Source: Anopheles merus
Taxonomy: Eukaryota > Arthropoda > Insecta > Diptera > Culicidae
Assembly: GCF_017562075.2 (NCBI RefSeq)
Contig: NC_054083.1
Location: 43,303,269-43,367,268 of the forward strand
DNA: 64,000 nucleotides
Direction of reading: 5' to 3'
The notes under the pieces are model-generated. The model ran no database searches, was not told the DNA's origin, and saw only the letters and a list, made by a program, of their open reading frames with translations. This document shows, piece by piece, positions 21,796 to 34,119 of the stretch; within the stretch, counting starts at the first letter, position 1, and each line of letters starts with the position of its first letter. Position numbers and translations under genes: made by a program.

Positions 21796-23217
21796 TTACG
21801 CCTCCGTGGGGAAGAAATCCTTCAGCAGCGTGGTGCGCCGCTTTTCCGCAATATCCATCTGGTTCTCCAGCTCGCCACGGTCGGTCGTTTCCGCCCGTTC
21901 TACCTTCCAGGAAAGGTTCTCAATTTCCGCCTCCAGTTGAGCCTAAAAGCAAGAGAGAGCATCGTTTTTTTGAATGATACTTTCTTCTGATTTTTATACC
22001 TGACTGATAAAAAAACGGCACCACACACGCGCGCGCGCATTACCTGCTGATACTCGAACAGCTCCTTGCGCGACTCCATGTAGTACGCGTACGGGTAGGT
22101 GTACTGCAGCGTGTACCGACACTTGGCGAGCAGCGTGGCCGCATCGAACAGATGCTGCCAGTCGATCCAGGTGCCGAGGCCCTTCATTACCTTCTCGTTG
22201 ATGCGGGCCCGCATCCGGTCGAGCGTCTGCTGCTCGAGCTGCAGCGACTTGGAGTGGTTTTCCCACCGCTCGTAGTAGTGCAGGTACTTCTTGAGCGCTT
22301 CCCGGGCCTGCAAATACAACCGAAATAACCACAAGAGCAGCGGGACATTATTAGCATACGCAAGAATCGCTGTTAAAGGCGTAAGTAGTGTCCAAGGTGC
22401 ATACATTCTCATTGCCTACCTGCGCGTGTACCGATTCGTGCGCAATGTTGGGGTTTTCCTTGTAGCGCGAACACTCGTAGTACTCGGACCCGTGCGCCTT
22501 CCAGTCGCCCAGGCACATCCAGCAGAAGTCGTGCTTGCAGTTAAAGCACTGCATATGATTGCAGCCCCCATTCTTCTCGATGCAGATGTGACACTTGGGG
22601 CAGTCCTTCGTGTGCGCGCTGATGTAGTTGGCCGTTTCGCTATCGTCCGCACACTTCGTCAACCATTTGCGGATGATCTGGCAGTCGGTTGGGGCGTGAT
22701 AGTCGGTACCGCACCGGAAACAGAACGCCGTCTTGCACATGCGGCAGACGGCCTTCTTCGGGCTAATGTCCTGGCTGCGTATAATTGTCTAAAAAGCGGG
22801 AAGGGGGGAAAACATTGTTAATTCGTGAGCCGTGTGTCCAATCAAAAGCATCAGAAGCCATCCGCCCTACCTGGCAGTTGGGACCGGGACAGAAGCGCAG
22901 CTCCGGATGGGACTTGACGTAGTCGGCGAACGTAAACTGCTGGTACTTGTCGCGCAGCATCGGCCGGTTCAGCAGCGTCAGCACGAGATCCTCCGGCACG
23001 CGCACGTCACAGCGCTGCTCCATGCACTCGATCTGCGTCGAGATGCCCTGCCCGATCTGGATCTCGAAGTGCATCGCCCAGCAGTCGCGGCAGAAGGAGT
23101 GCTGGCAGGCAAGCGCATGGAACTTGTCGGTCGATTGCACCGTCACGCACACCGGACAGAGCTGCGTGCGGTAGCAGCAGGCCGTCGTGGCGGTGGTGGA
23201 GGAGATCGGATGTGCTT

Positions 23218-23251
<34 letters not shown>

Positions 23252-26200
23252 TGTGCCCGGAATGGCAGAGTTGACCGAGCAGCTGGGGACGGATGCAAGG
23301 AACGAGCAGGTGGCAGTGCTACTACTACTACTGCTACTACTGCTGGAAGAGCTAACTGCTGCCGTTGCCACAGCCGCCGCCGAGGACGTGGATGGGACGG
23401 GTGATGACTGTTGGGGTGCGGGCGGTGTTACCGCTGGTACTGACGGCGGGGCGGCCGCTTTGATGCGTGCGCTGACCAGCAGATTGGAGGCGTTGTTCCG
23501 GTACCGCTCGATCACTTCCGCCGTGTTCCAGCGCGTCTCGTGCAGCAGCACCTTGGCGAGCGAGGGCGTTATCTGTAGCTGCGTGCTGAGCTTCTCCACC
23601 GACTCGTTCAGCAGCTTCTCGACCTCCTCCACGTTCAGACACTCGTACACGAAGTACTCCGGATCGGTGCGCTTCGGGTCGATCTGCTCGATGTCACAAT
23701 CTTCGCCTGGAGGTGGGAAGAAAAGGGAAAGGAATTAGATCACCGAAAGTAAAACGACATGATAGGATATGCGAATGGTGCGAGTGAGACCTTCTGAACA
23801 ATGCAAATAAACATTTTTGATCGTATTTTTATGTACGGGTAGCATTTGGGGATTCGAAATAGTGCCGCCTAGCGAAGATGTTTCATATGCTGCAAACACA
23901 GAGTCAGATAAAAAAGACCAGATTCAACATTTTAAAGATTGACGACAGAAGTCCGGACGAGATATGAACTCAGAACGAGCGTGGTTAAAAACCGTGCTGT
24001 TAGTGATTAGACTATTCAATCAACATCCACCCTACGTGATTAGAATGAAACAGGTTCGGCCATTACTCTGCTGGTGTTGCTCTATCATGTGAATAACGAT
24101 TAGAAACAGCATTTTACCTACTTCTTTCCATTTCTTCAATGCCACAACGAAACATATTGCTAAATTCCCTTTCCAAAAAACAGAAGTGAGCGACATTTTG
24201 GATAGCTCAGTTTGAATGTTAGAAGAAGAAAAAACCGATTATCTCTGCTCGTAATATGTCGTTGAAATGGAGCTCTCCTTGCCCCCGTGTGTCGCGCGTG
24301 TCAAGATGAGTTTCTAATCAACAACGAAGGATGATTGACCCATTCGAAAGAATATCGATTTCGCCCCGTAGCCGCGAATGCGAAATGCGCGTCCGGTTTA
24401 TAAGTCTGAAGGTGGACAAGAAACTATGATTTCATAATCTAAAAATCGCACAAAAAAACCAGTTAGACGAGGGGAGTGGGAAGCAACGTCGTCCGTCGTC
24501 TACAGCGCCAAAAGAAACGTTTACCGGGGATTACCGGATCCTCTAAGCAAGCGGGTAGATGAAGGTTTGCCGCTTGCAGATATTGGAGCGGAATCTAGGG
24601 CAAAGACGATTATTTGCAGTAAGGCTGCTGCAGTATTATGATTGATGAATGATTTGTGTTGACCTTACGCGGCCTCCGAGTAGTAGTAGTGGGAGCTTCG
24701 GAAGACCCAATTTGCGGAAAAATGTAAACCATTTAATCGGACTCAACCCCAAATACGCGATGGCGTGGGGCAAACGATCGTGTTTACCTGATAAGCAGGG
24801 CGGCAATGGAGAAGAAACAGATGAAGAAAGGAACGTTTGTTACATGTTGTGCACTGTTTGCGTAATTTGCGTATTGCGCAAGAGAGCTTTGATGATTTTG
24901 ACCTTTCTGGCGGAGGGGGTAGGTAATCGGGTTTTGTCCTCTTCTCTATCCTATTGGATTCTAATGTTCGCGCTAGTAGTAAGAGCGTGGCGTTATTTAT
25001 TTTTATAGACAAAAGTGCTGGACGAAGAAAGTACCGGGCAGCACCCAACCCTTTTTTGTGGCCTTGGAACACACAAGTAGAGAATGTCATCCTTTCAATG
25101 GGTGGTGGAGTAGTAGTAGTGTGGTATCCCTGAGAGAAAAAAGGCAAAAGGCTTAGAAATTGATTGCCATTTGCTACCAAAGCTTCCTCTGCCCGATTGG
25201 CGCACACACTCTGCGCGTTTGTGTGTATGTGCTGGTAATGTGTCGCGTAATGTGCCACACGTAACCGTCCCGCGCTATATTTATATCGTAGTAGTGTAGC
25301 GCACTGGTCAAAGTCAGAAGCTTTGCTTAGGAGGCTTTGGAAAGATGCGGGACGGGGAAAAGCATCATAAATTATGTGACACATGTGTTGTTGTGTGTGT
25401 GTGTGTACGTGTACCCCACACCACCACCTCCCGCTTTGACAACTTTGAGACCTGAACACACAACCGCAGCAGTGTCGCAGTAGGCGGCCCCGCAGTACTT
25501 TCGACTGCCGAAGGAAGGTACGCTGTGCTGCTGCAGTTTGCCCATTTGTGGTGAGAACGGCTGTGTACAGCACCAGCACACACCAACCGTCTACATGAAG
25601 GGGAGTGTGTGAATTTGTGTGGCTTCCGAAACTTCTTGACGCGTTATGGTGGTGGCCGGTTCCGATGCGGTAAGCACACGGTAGTGACCTCCACAACCCA
25701 ACCCAAAGCTGAAATGGATAAAGCGATGATGAGCGTTGCAAGCAAAGTAGTGCTCTTTTTCATGCTTTTTGGTCATTTTAGTTCGATCACTGGATACTTT
25801 CTTGGTGGTACATAGCTGGACGAAATTTAAAACTAAGCTTTTTCCATCTCACCTCCTTTAAAACAGTCCACTCGCGCGCGTCCCCTTGACCTTTGCTGCG
25901 ACATCCCGAGGCCGGCCAATGAGTGGACCGGTTTGCAGGGGCCGCGTGATGGGGGTGAGAAAATTTGCAAAAATCGGTATTTATGCGTCTCCATCTTCAA
26001 ACTTTGTGCGATGGAATGATTGAGCTTGGGTATAAAAATTTCCACCGTAACCAAACCATTTTCAGTGGAAATTGGTGTTTCATGAAAACCCGTTGGAAAT
26101 AGGGTTGAAGTACGTGGGAGTACCAGAGATTTTCTGCACCACAAACATAAACCAATCGTTAGCTAGAAACGTCACCGAAACACCCCACCAAAGGATATTA

Positions 26201-29200
26201 TGGTCCAAAGGTCATGCTGAATTCGGTTATCGCGTTACTGTTATCGAAGACTTATTTATTTATGAAAAGAAACAGATGGGGGGAGGTGGGTTCTTGCTTT
26301 CGAGAAGGACAGGGAGAGCATCAACATTTTCCATCGAATTGTCGACGCGAGTTAATGAGAAATGTTTTGCAGATAGAAACTTGGCACAAAAAGGTGTTGG
26401 TGGTACCCAATTCTTTGCGAAGCCATAAATAGTATTCGGGTGTAATTGCATTTGTATACGTTTCTTGACACCGCGTGGAAAATTTCGGTCCCAAACGGTC
26501 TACCTATTCGAGATAATTCGAGGTGAACATCGAAATCAACTGTTTAGCGTGGAGTTCATGTTTCATTTTTTGTTAATAATACAGAAATATAGCTAGAAAC
26601 AGAGCTTTTGGATGCTTCAATATAAGGCTCTTGTCTTCTATGTGTTATTTTCACCCTCATTTAATATGGATTAATCTAACGGAGAATTTGTTCTTTTTAT
26701 CTACGATATATTCAGCTCAGCTTGGTGTCTTACCTTACCAGGCATGTATCTAATCCAAACAAAAGAAAATCACCAACAACAACGACAACGGTACAGTGAA
26801 TACATTCAGCTCTTTCTCTCGATGGGCAAAAAAGCATAAGACCTTGACAGAAGTGCGTGTGCATCTTCAGTATGCCTGCAATCTCCTTGCTTCTTGGTCC
26901 AGGGGTTTGTCTCGCTTCAATCAACGAAAGCAAGCCGCAAAGAGAGACAAACTGTTGTCGTCGCTCTTTTATGGGTCCAAAAGCCGCGGATCGCCAAAAA
27001 ACAACCAAGCCCCCCCCATTTGGGGACAAGAAGAAGGGTTGTTTCGCGCGTTCACCTTGACAAGGTCTAGGTTTTTTCGGCGAGCCCACTACTAATGACC
27101 CCCTACCCCAAACCAAGTATTCCCTCCAAAAGAGTGGCGTCCACTCCACTGGCGACGTCACGCACGCAGCAGCAGCACACCGTGCGCGAAAAGAGTTTGG
27201 ACCCGGCATTTGCGTGTCAGCAGTCTGTCTCTCTTTTGGAAGCATCTTTCCCTTTCACTTTCCGCTCCGCTACAATGTGTGGTCGATCATCGTCTCGTCT
27301 CTGAGCATAGCGCAAAAAGAGTAATCGCAGCAGGCTTGTTGTCGTCGCACGTTGGTGTAGCAGCATCAGCCCGTCGTCGTCGTCTGGTGACCTCCCGCAG
27401 TTCAATGATTTCACGACCAACAGCATGCAAGGCGACCGACCGACCGCATGGTTGTGTGGTACGTGCGCGAGGACAAATACCCCACGACGACGATTCCGTA
27501 CCATTCGCGCCCACCACACTACTGTTTGAGACTGTTGTGTAGGGCATTGGGCCCCGTCTCTCTCGCTCGGGTTTGATCTTGATGATGCGTTTTCGTGTTA
27601 AAAAAAAGAGCGTGTGTGCAAGAAGCGTTCTTATCGTAGTAGAGGCAGAAAGGGGGCAGAAGCAAAAAAGAACCACCAACACTTGATATACTACGGTGTT
27701 TACGATGTGTTGCCGGTCATAACGTATGATCATACACACACAACCAGCAGCGAACAACAGGGAAAATGCCACTCTTACATGCCAAGCCGATGAAATGCGT
27801 TTTGTGTTGAAAATGATTTTTTTTTTTAACAATTATAAGATACATACAGGGTTTTTCAGGGATTCTCATAGTTGTGGGACACGTCCTAGACTCTTTCCTA
27901 TTGGAAGTGAACTTCATATGATGGAAATTGGCATCCTATGGCATCCTTTTAGGACAGGCGCCTTAGAAATTCTTATTAGATTTGTCCAACAGGGGTGCTT
28001 TAGAGCCCAATTCCTATTACATTAAGTTCATGAGACACAAAAAAGAATCATTGTCAAGTGTCCCACAGCTATGAGAACTCCTGGAAAACCCTGTAAAATT
28101 TTGTTCTACAAGGAGGGGAAAAAATCACAGCAACATACGCAAAGAAGGTTCTAATGTTAAATGTAAACGCTTCCACGTGCTGCTGCTGGTTCGCCCAATG
28201 GAGAAGGAGGTTCAATGTTAGCAATGTTCACGGTCAACAACCACACTGTGTGGTACACCGGTGAGCGTGACATTGCTGCCTTCAACCAGATTAGTTTTAG
28301 TTGCCGCTGGCAGTAAATGATGTACATTTTGCGTTATAGTGTTTACGAGCGATCGATAATTAGAATTAAAGCACATACGGCAGCGATTGATTTTGCTTTT
28401 CCTTGAGGGCAATAATTATACAACTCGTGCCCTCGTTTTACACGCCTTGCGCCTTGCATCAAGGAAGTAAGTCGCCGTAAAAGAGACGCTTTTCTATACT
28501 TTCCAGGTTGCTTGAGCTGTGGAACGAGTGCGTTTTTGTCGTTCTTATCTTTAAAACCCCATCATAAAGGTTGCTTTTAACGATTTAATTTAGCATTAGG
28601 AGCCAAAAAGAACCCCCTTAATGTGGGAACACAACCCGAAACACCCCCTTTCCCATTGTTCGGTGGGCAAATTTGCTTGCGTCGCTCTTCATACAGCGAA
28701 ACGTGGCATTTTTACCCCCTTTCCGTTTCTGCACGCTCTTATTTCCAAAACGACCTTCAAAATCATGTAAATTAAGAATTTATTACAGCCCGCTATTAAT
28801 AGCAGTGTGGTGCGACTCGACGAAACTTTGGTTCGAAACAGTCACCACCAAGGAGTGCTCCCCGGGCACGTGTAGCGCGCGCGACACACGCGATTTTTCA
28901 TTCTCATACCAAGCGCGCATCGTCATCATCATCACCGCCATTAAACATTTAAAATTCACCGGCGGCTGGGCCGAAATATGCCATGTACTACTAACTCTGT
29001 GCCATTGACCTCCCCGAGGGCCATCCAGCGTGTCAGAGTAGCCTGTGCCGCTGACGGTACGGAACCAACCGCTGCTGCTGCGGGGCTACTCCCATTAACA
29101 TAGAAGGCCTCGCTGTTTGGAACAGTTCGCTGCGCATTCAATGATTCTCTGCTGCGCAATGTACATCACACAACCAACACCTGCTGATGATTATGATGAT

Positions 29201-29927
29201 GATGATGAAGCACGGCAGAAAAAGGCTTTCGGTTTGGTGGGTGAGATAACAACGCCGCGGTACGCGCATCACCCAAACGTTTCCTAGTGCGCATCAAACC
29301 AGGAACGAACGCGCCAGCACGCAGCAAACAGAGGGGAAGTGTGCACCTAGACGGCAACTAGCAACCGTAACGATCGCGCACCATCAACCCGTGTGGTGGC
29401 GTGGTTGTTACTATATTGGAGCCATATATAAGACGATATAACAGCAAAAGCGAGGAAGAAGTGAAACCATCGCGCACCGCGAGAAGCGCAAGAAGGGCAT
29501 TACTGTACCTCGTGCTGCTGCCCGGCAATAGATGCTTCTTTTGATGGGGCTAAAAAGACGTTCATTACTATATGCGATCTAGATCCGGCATGGTGCTGGT
29601 GTGGAACGGTACCACAGCAAATGGGGGAAGAACACTCCTCCTTCATGGAGCGACGAAGAGCATCATCGTTCGCTCGTTCGTTAGCCTTTTTTTTTTTTTT
29701 TTTTTTTGGTCGACATTCGTACGGCAAAAGCCCAGTCAACCGGAACCGGAAGCAAAAAGGCACCAACCTCCGCGGGTGGAATCGTAGAGGCTTTGGAGTG
29801 GGGGGAGGGAGGAAATCTCTTAGAATGGATATTACTTTGCCAGCGTGCACGTACCTGAGTTGTAGTAATCCTCAAACTCGTAATCATTGTCAGACGAATA
29901 TTCCATGTCCGATTCCTGGTCCGCCAT
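21796..29927 (-). CDS. ari-2: Ariadne-2 (ARIH2-type) RBR E3 ubiquitin ligase
   Basis: Exons on the minus strand: 29927-29855, 23706-22871, 22788-22420, 22307-22044, 21942-21796; all GT-AG with matching phases, 562 residues. The N-terminus is acidic (MADQESDMEYSSDND). RING1 starts at residue 208 (CPVC..CQHSFCRDCW), then the IBR (CRMCKTAFCFRCG) and RING2/Rcat (CPKCHICIEKNGGCNHMQC), which contains the catalytic-type Cys. The helical Ariadne domain follows and ends near KRRTTLLKDFF. RBR ligases take ubiquitin from an E2 onto the RING2 cysteine and pass it to substrates; ARIH2-type members work with neddylated cullin-5 complexes (family knowledge). The protein seems about 50 residues longer than I recall for Drosophila Ari-2; poly-Ser/Ala/Thr at residues ~106-200 would account for it. 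The start is in a short exon 6.1 kb upstream and gives exact phase. Complete, no lesions. Confidence 0.94.
27847..28093. mobile_element. MITE with TA target-site duplication
   Basis: About 247 bases. The ends are imperfect 36-base inverted repeats: left CAGGGTTTTTCAGGGATTCT, right (reverse complement) CAGGGTTTTCCAGGAGTTCT, both continuing to GTGGGACAC. TA flanks it on each side (27845-27846 and 28094-28095), typical of Tc1/mariner-type elements. No coding capacity, so it is non-autonomous. Confidence 0.8.
29687..29707. repeat. Poly-T tract
   Basis: Twenty-one T on the plus strand inside the ari-2 first intron, about 150 bases from its donor. Confidence 0.97.
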
Positions 29928-31991
29928 CGCTGGGGCCTTGTTTTGGTGCGTTTTTGCTCGCTTTTAGGGGATGATTGTAGTAGGCTGGACGCGGTGCTGG
30001 GATACACACGCTTTTCTATGCACAGGCAGGTGGTTCTTTCTTTCTCGCTGCTGCTGCTGCTGCTACCACTGGGCCAGTGTAACTGCAGCAAGTCATGAAA
30101 AATCACCTTCACTTTCGTGGGTGCGAAATTTTCCCAGGGTTACCCCACGACGCCCCTGGCACACACACACACACGTACACCAACACTGCACGATTGCTTG
30201 CACACACCACGCGCAATTGTTGCTAATTTTTGCACACGCTCGCTACTACGGCTGGCCGTAATTTGTGGTAAATGGAAGGCAACGATTTGAGCGATTTTCA
30301 CAGGTGCCACCACCGGATAAGCTGACCTCACCACATAACGTTCCCAAAGCACCCGACCACCACCACCACCAGCACGGTTTTTTGGTGCAATTTTTCGTGA
30401 TCAACACACACGCACGCACGCACACCTTTCAGTCACAGAACCACTTTGCGGATTCGGACGCGCAATAGGAGAAACACTCGCTCACGATCGGCAGCGTTTG
30501 GTTTTCTTTTTTGTTTCTTGTTTCGAGGTTGGCAGAAGGAAAGCGTCAAACTAGTTTAGCGGATTGCTTTTCGCTTGCCGTAGCATAACACAGGAAGCAT
30601 AAACATCCCTGATACACCACGGCACACACAGCAGCGGATGACAAAGCGAACGGAGACGCAAGGCAGCAAAGAAGAGCCAAACCACACCAAACGAATGAAA
30701 TGGACGGGGGGGATGATGTCGATGAGACAGACTCCGATCAGAAGCAAATCGTTTTCTGCTTTTTCCCCCTTCTGAATGTCGCTCACTGGCACTGGGGGGG
30801 TCGTAGTGTAAAACCACTGCAACCGTGTTGACCGTGCTGGAGCGTTCTACCACTCTCGATAGCTGGAGCAATCGCTGGGAAAAGCGGAGCTTTATGGCTA
30901 CGGCTAAGGAAAAAAGGGTAGGAATTTTCCGCGGACAGCGAGACGAGACGTTTCGACTTCTTGCACTGCAACAACACACCAAACAAACACACGCATACGC
31001 TTTGCAGTGTGATTATGGGCAGGTGGCACGGAGCGAACGGTTGGCTCACTGTGTGCAACTGTCAGCCATTTGACATGTTGGCGTTGGCAGTGACGGAATG
31101 AAGAATTGTTTTGGGAGCGGAGTTTTGGTTGAAATTTTCTTTATTTTTCGAGAAATCATATAAATAATGGAATAGTTCAATTTTTATTTTATTGAAATCT
31201 TTAAATACGGATGACATTTTGTGTAGAATTGATTTGATACAATATAAATTATGAACTAACCTTTCGCAATTGACATCGTCTCGATGTGACAGCAGAACTT
31301 ATGACTCCAATCCGGATTGTTGGTACCGATTGTTCCGGATAACACAAAAGAAATATTATTTTACGGCATTTATTTCACTACTTGCGCTGCTCATAGAATA
31401 ATTTTAAACGTAACTGAATACAAAATCTTTATGTAGTTACTAGTAGGAGATAACTAATCCTAAAATTATTGTTGCAATTACGAAGTGGTGCTGGTCCATC
31501 ACCATGTATGAAATCCGCTTGACAGCAGTTGCTATAAAGCACAGTTTACACTACGACACTGTGAAATACACGCTCGCAACCGTTACATTTCCAAACAAAA
31601 CACTATTTAATTGCTTTTGTTGAAGGTTTTCGCTGATTTTGTTTAAAATTAGTTAGGAAAACCTATCCAAAATGCTTTAATCCCGAAGGCACGTGAGAAG
31701 TAGATGGTCTAGTTTCAGCAAGCAAAAACTGTTGATGATTATTTCATAATCACCACGTGGTACATTGACCGTTAATTCGCTGGAGGTACACAATACAAAC
31801 ATGCACTATTAATAAAAGAACAATTGTAGTTTATTGTTTCCCACTGACCGAGTATTTCAAGTTCATTCCTCCAAAAAGAACACAGTTTAGCATATTTAGT
31901 AGGCGTAGTTATGGTATGACACTAGTCGTTCGTTGCCACGAGCGGAATCCAACGGTCAAAAAGCAACATATCCCATTTCCCCGCACCAACA
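29928..31991. promoter_or_regulatory. Divergent intergenic region between ari-2 and the plus-strand gene at 31992
   Basis: About 2 kb separating two genes read away from each other, so both promoters and 5' UTRs should lie here. It has a GC-richer half next to ari-2 and an AT-richer half from about 31100. I do not see a definite TATA box or initiator, and no coding exon. Confidence 0.55.
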
Positions 31992-34119
31992 ATGAGTAAA
32001 GGAACAAACTTTCGGCGTGCTGCTATCAGTAGCGTTTACGCCATTTCGCTTACCCCGGAGAAGAAAAGGTTGCTGATGCAGTCGATGTACGCCGAGGCTC
32101 ACCAGAGTGCGGGACCGTTGTGTGAGGAGCAGGTAAGGGAGCTTTGCATCCGGCTCAATCAGTGCTACGAGGTGCGTTACGAATCAATTGCCTGTGCAAT
32201 GGAAATCATACTAAAGCTGCTAGGAGACCGTGTAGCTACAGGAGAGGTGCTAGGATCGTACCGTAAGCTTTTGTCCTACGTTTCAAGCGTGCTGGACAGG
32301 GAGAACTGTGCCAAACTGGCAAACTACATGAGCAGGTATGTGTGGGGCTGTATCCGGGCGGCTAAGTTAGCCACAGCAATTAATCGTTTTACTCTTTCTT
32401 TCGGTAGAATTTCTTCCATGGTGCTAGAAATCGGCGCCAATGGCGGCAGTTCATTCCCAGTCCAGGTGATGAAGTGTATCTTGGTGCTAATGTACCGCTG
32501 CCCGATCGTAAGCATTCCGGACCGTAAAACCATTCTGCAAGCGGTACGCTCCCTGCTGGAATGGTGTAAAACCAACCCGACCCTCTACGGTCAGTGTGGC
32601 ATCAGTTCGCTCGTGCGTACTGCCATCGGCTCCACGAAAGCGCTGCAGGATGATGTTACCATAGCAACCGAGCTGACCGTTCTGGCCCACCATCTGCTGG
32701 ACGTTTTCCTCAGCCCACAGTCCACCGCCGTACATCCTGTGGAGGTTCTGTTGCGGCTGGCGTACGAGCAAATATTCGTCCGCCTGGTGACGGAACGGTG
32801 CGATGTGCGGTGCTTTGAGCTGCTCCTGTTTGTGCTGTACAATTTACTCAAGCGCGATATCTACCTGCACCTGAAGCTCGGCATTGTGCGCACGCTGGCC
32901 GACGCCGCCGGGGGTGGTACGCGCCGGCTCGTACGCTTGCTGTGCGCAGCCGAACACTTGCGCAATGAGGTGTTGCTTCGGAAGACCAAAACCGTCCTTA
33001 CGTTGGTGCTAGCGCACAGCCTGTTTCGCTACGAGCCGGTAAAACGGGCGCGTCATTTTAAAGCATTCCTGGCGCTGATCGAAACAATGATTAACGCCAT
33101 CGATTTGGACATGCTGGCGAAGGCTAGATTTCTCTGTCTGAGCATTCCGCGCGCGCGACTCAGCATCGAAAGCATTTGCTTCGTGTTTGCGGTACGCCAT
33201 CTCGATATACTCGAGGGTGGGGCGGGCAGCGGCTGCAATGTGGAGCTGGATTACGTCTACAATCTGATCGCATCGGTCAACATCATCTACTACAAGCGGT
33301 GGAAGTTTCCCAGCTTTCTGGTGAAGCACGTCATCGATGGTCTTTCGGTATGATGATGACGTTTACTGTTCCCACTAACCATTAACTAACGAATTTTTCA
33401 TCCTCCTTTTACTTTCGCAGCGCTTTTCCAACACCCGCACGTTTGAAAGGAACGTTACCGAGCCGCACAAAAAACTGCACGCCATCTTGGCCGGTGCGGC
33501 CGCGCACGTGTACGACGGCAAGCGAGCGCAAGCGATTTTCGGCCGCCTGCCAGCGACGCTACACCGCATACAGTGGCTGCAGCTGCAGCCGGATGACTTT
33601 GGCGCTCAGCTCATCTTTCACCAGCAGCTGGCCATCCTGCAGGAACGTTCCGTGCTGACCAGCGACGAAACGCGAACCAGCCTACTGGTGGCCATGTTCG
33701 ACACGCAAACACTGGTGCGCGTACTTTCGATGAAGAAAGTCACCCCAACGGCTCGATTAAACGCTTCCGTGCTGCTTTCGAAACGAAAGCTTACCGGCCA
33801 GCACCTGCACGTGGCACTGAGACGCATTGGTTCGTCGTGTACTGGGGCGCAAGGTGTGCCCGACTGTTGGACGCACTGGGTACGGGCAGTGTACGGTACC
33901 GTGCCCGTGCTCGATAGTGCGACGCGACGTCAGCTTTGGTCCCGACTTGCCACGGTCGAGGCAGCGGTGTGTACTAGCGAGCAGCGATTGCTTCTCGTCG
34001 ATATGCGTGCCAGCCTGCTGGTTGCTATGATACCCGAAACGAACCGCGCACTGGCAGAAGATGGCCAAGCATCGCGTCTAGAAGGCGGCGTTGCTGCACC
34101 GTCCGCGCTCGGTCGGTAA
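31992..34119 (+). CDS. Unidentified 660-residue helical protein
   Basis: Exons 31992-32335, 32408-33347, 33421-34119, phases consistent. The ATG sits in CACCAACAATGAG after an upstream region with no in-frame alternative that I can support. I do not recognise the family. The sequence is rich in Leu, Val, Ala and Arg, with amphipathic segments along its length (for example VMKCILVLMYRC, CFELLLFVLYNLL, TVLTLVLAHSLF), suggesting an alpha-solenoid like HEAT/ARM proteins. There is no signal peptide, zinc motif or obvious catalytic motif. The last 30 residues are Gly/Ala-rich and likely disordered. Intron 1 is only 72 bases with no stop, so its retention would add 24 residues in frame. Codon use is strongly GC3-biased in exons 2 and 3, supporting a real gene. 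It may be a fast-evolving solenoid of DNA- or chromosome-maintenance type, but that is a guess. Confidence 0.82.
32336..32407 (+). other. 72-base frame-preserving intron
   Basis: GTATGT donor after GAGCAG and a pyrimidine-rich tract ending TCGGTAG. The length is a multiple of three and the frame is open, so retained and spliced forms would both be translated. Removing it gives a smooth MSRISSMVLEIG; retaining it inserts a Trp/Cys-containing stretch that looks foreign. Confidence 0.75.

Larger units (their letters stand above)
23707..29854 (-). other. First intron of ari-2 (6.1 kb)
   Basis: Donor CAG/GTACGT at 29855/29854 and acceptor CCACCTCCAG before 23706. It contains a MITE (27847-28093), a tRNA-like B-box in reverse near 23965, and poly-T at 29687-29707. 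A 333-codon open frame on the minus strand (25741-24743) has no recognisable domain. Confidence 0.85.

Noticed and set aside
22832..23738. Plus-strand open frames of 183-190 codons
   Set aside because: They are shadows of the GC-rich ari-2 exon on the opposite strand.
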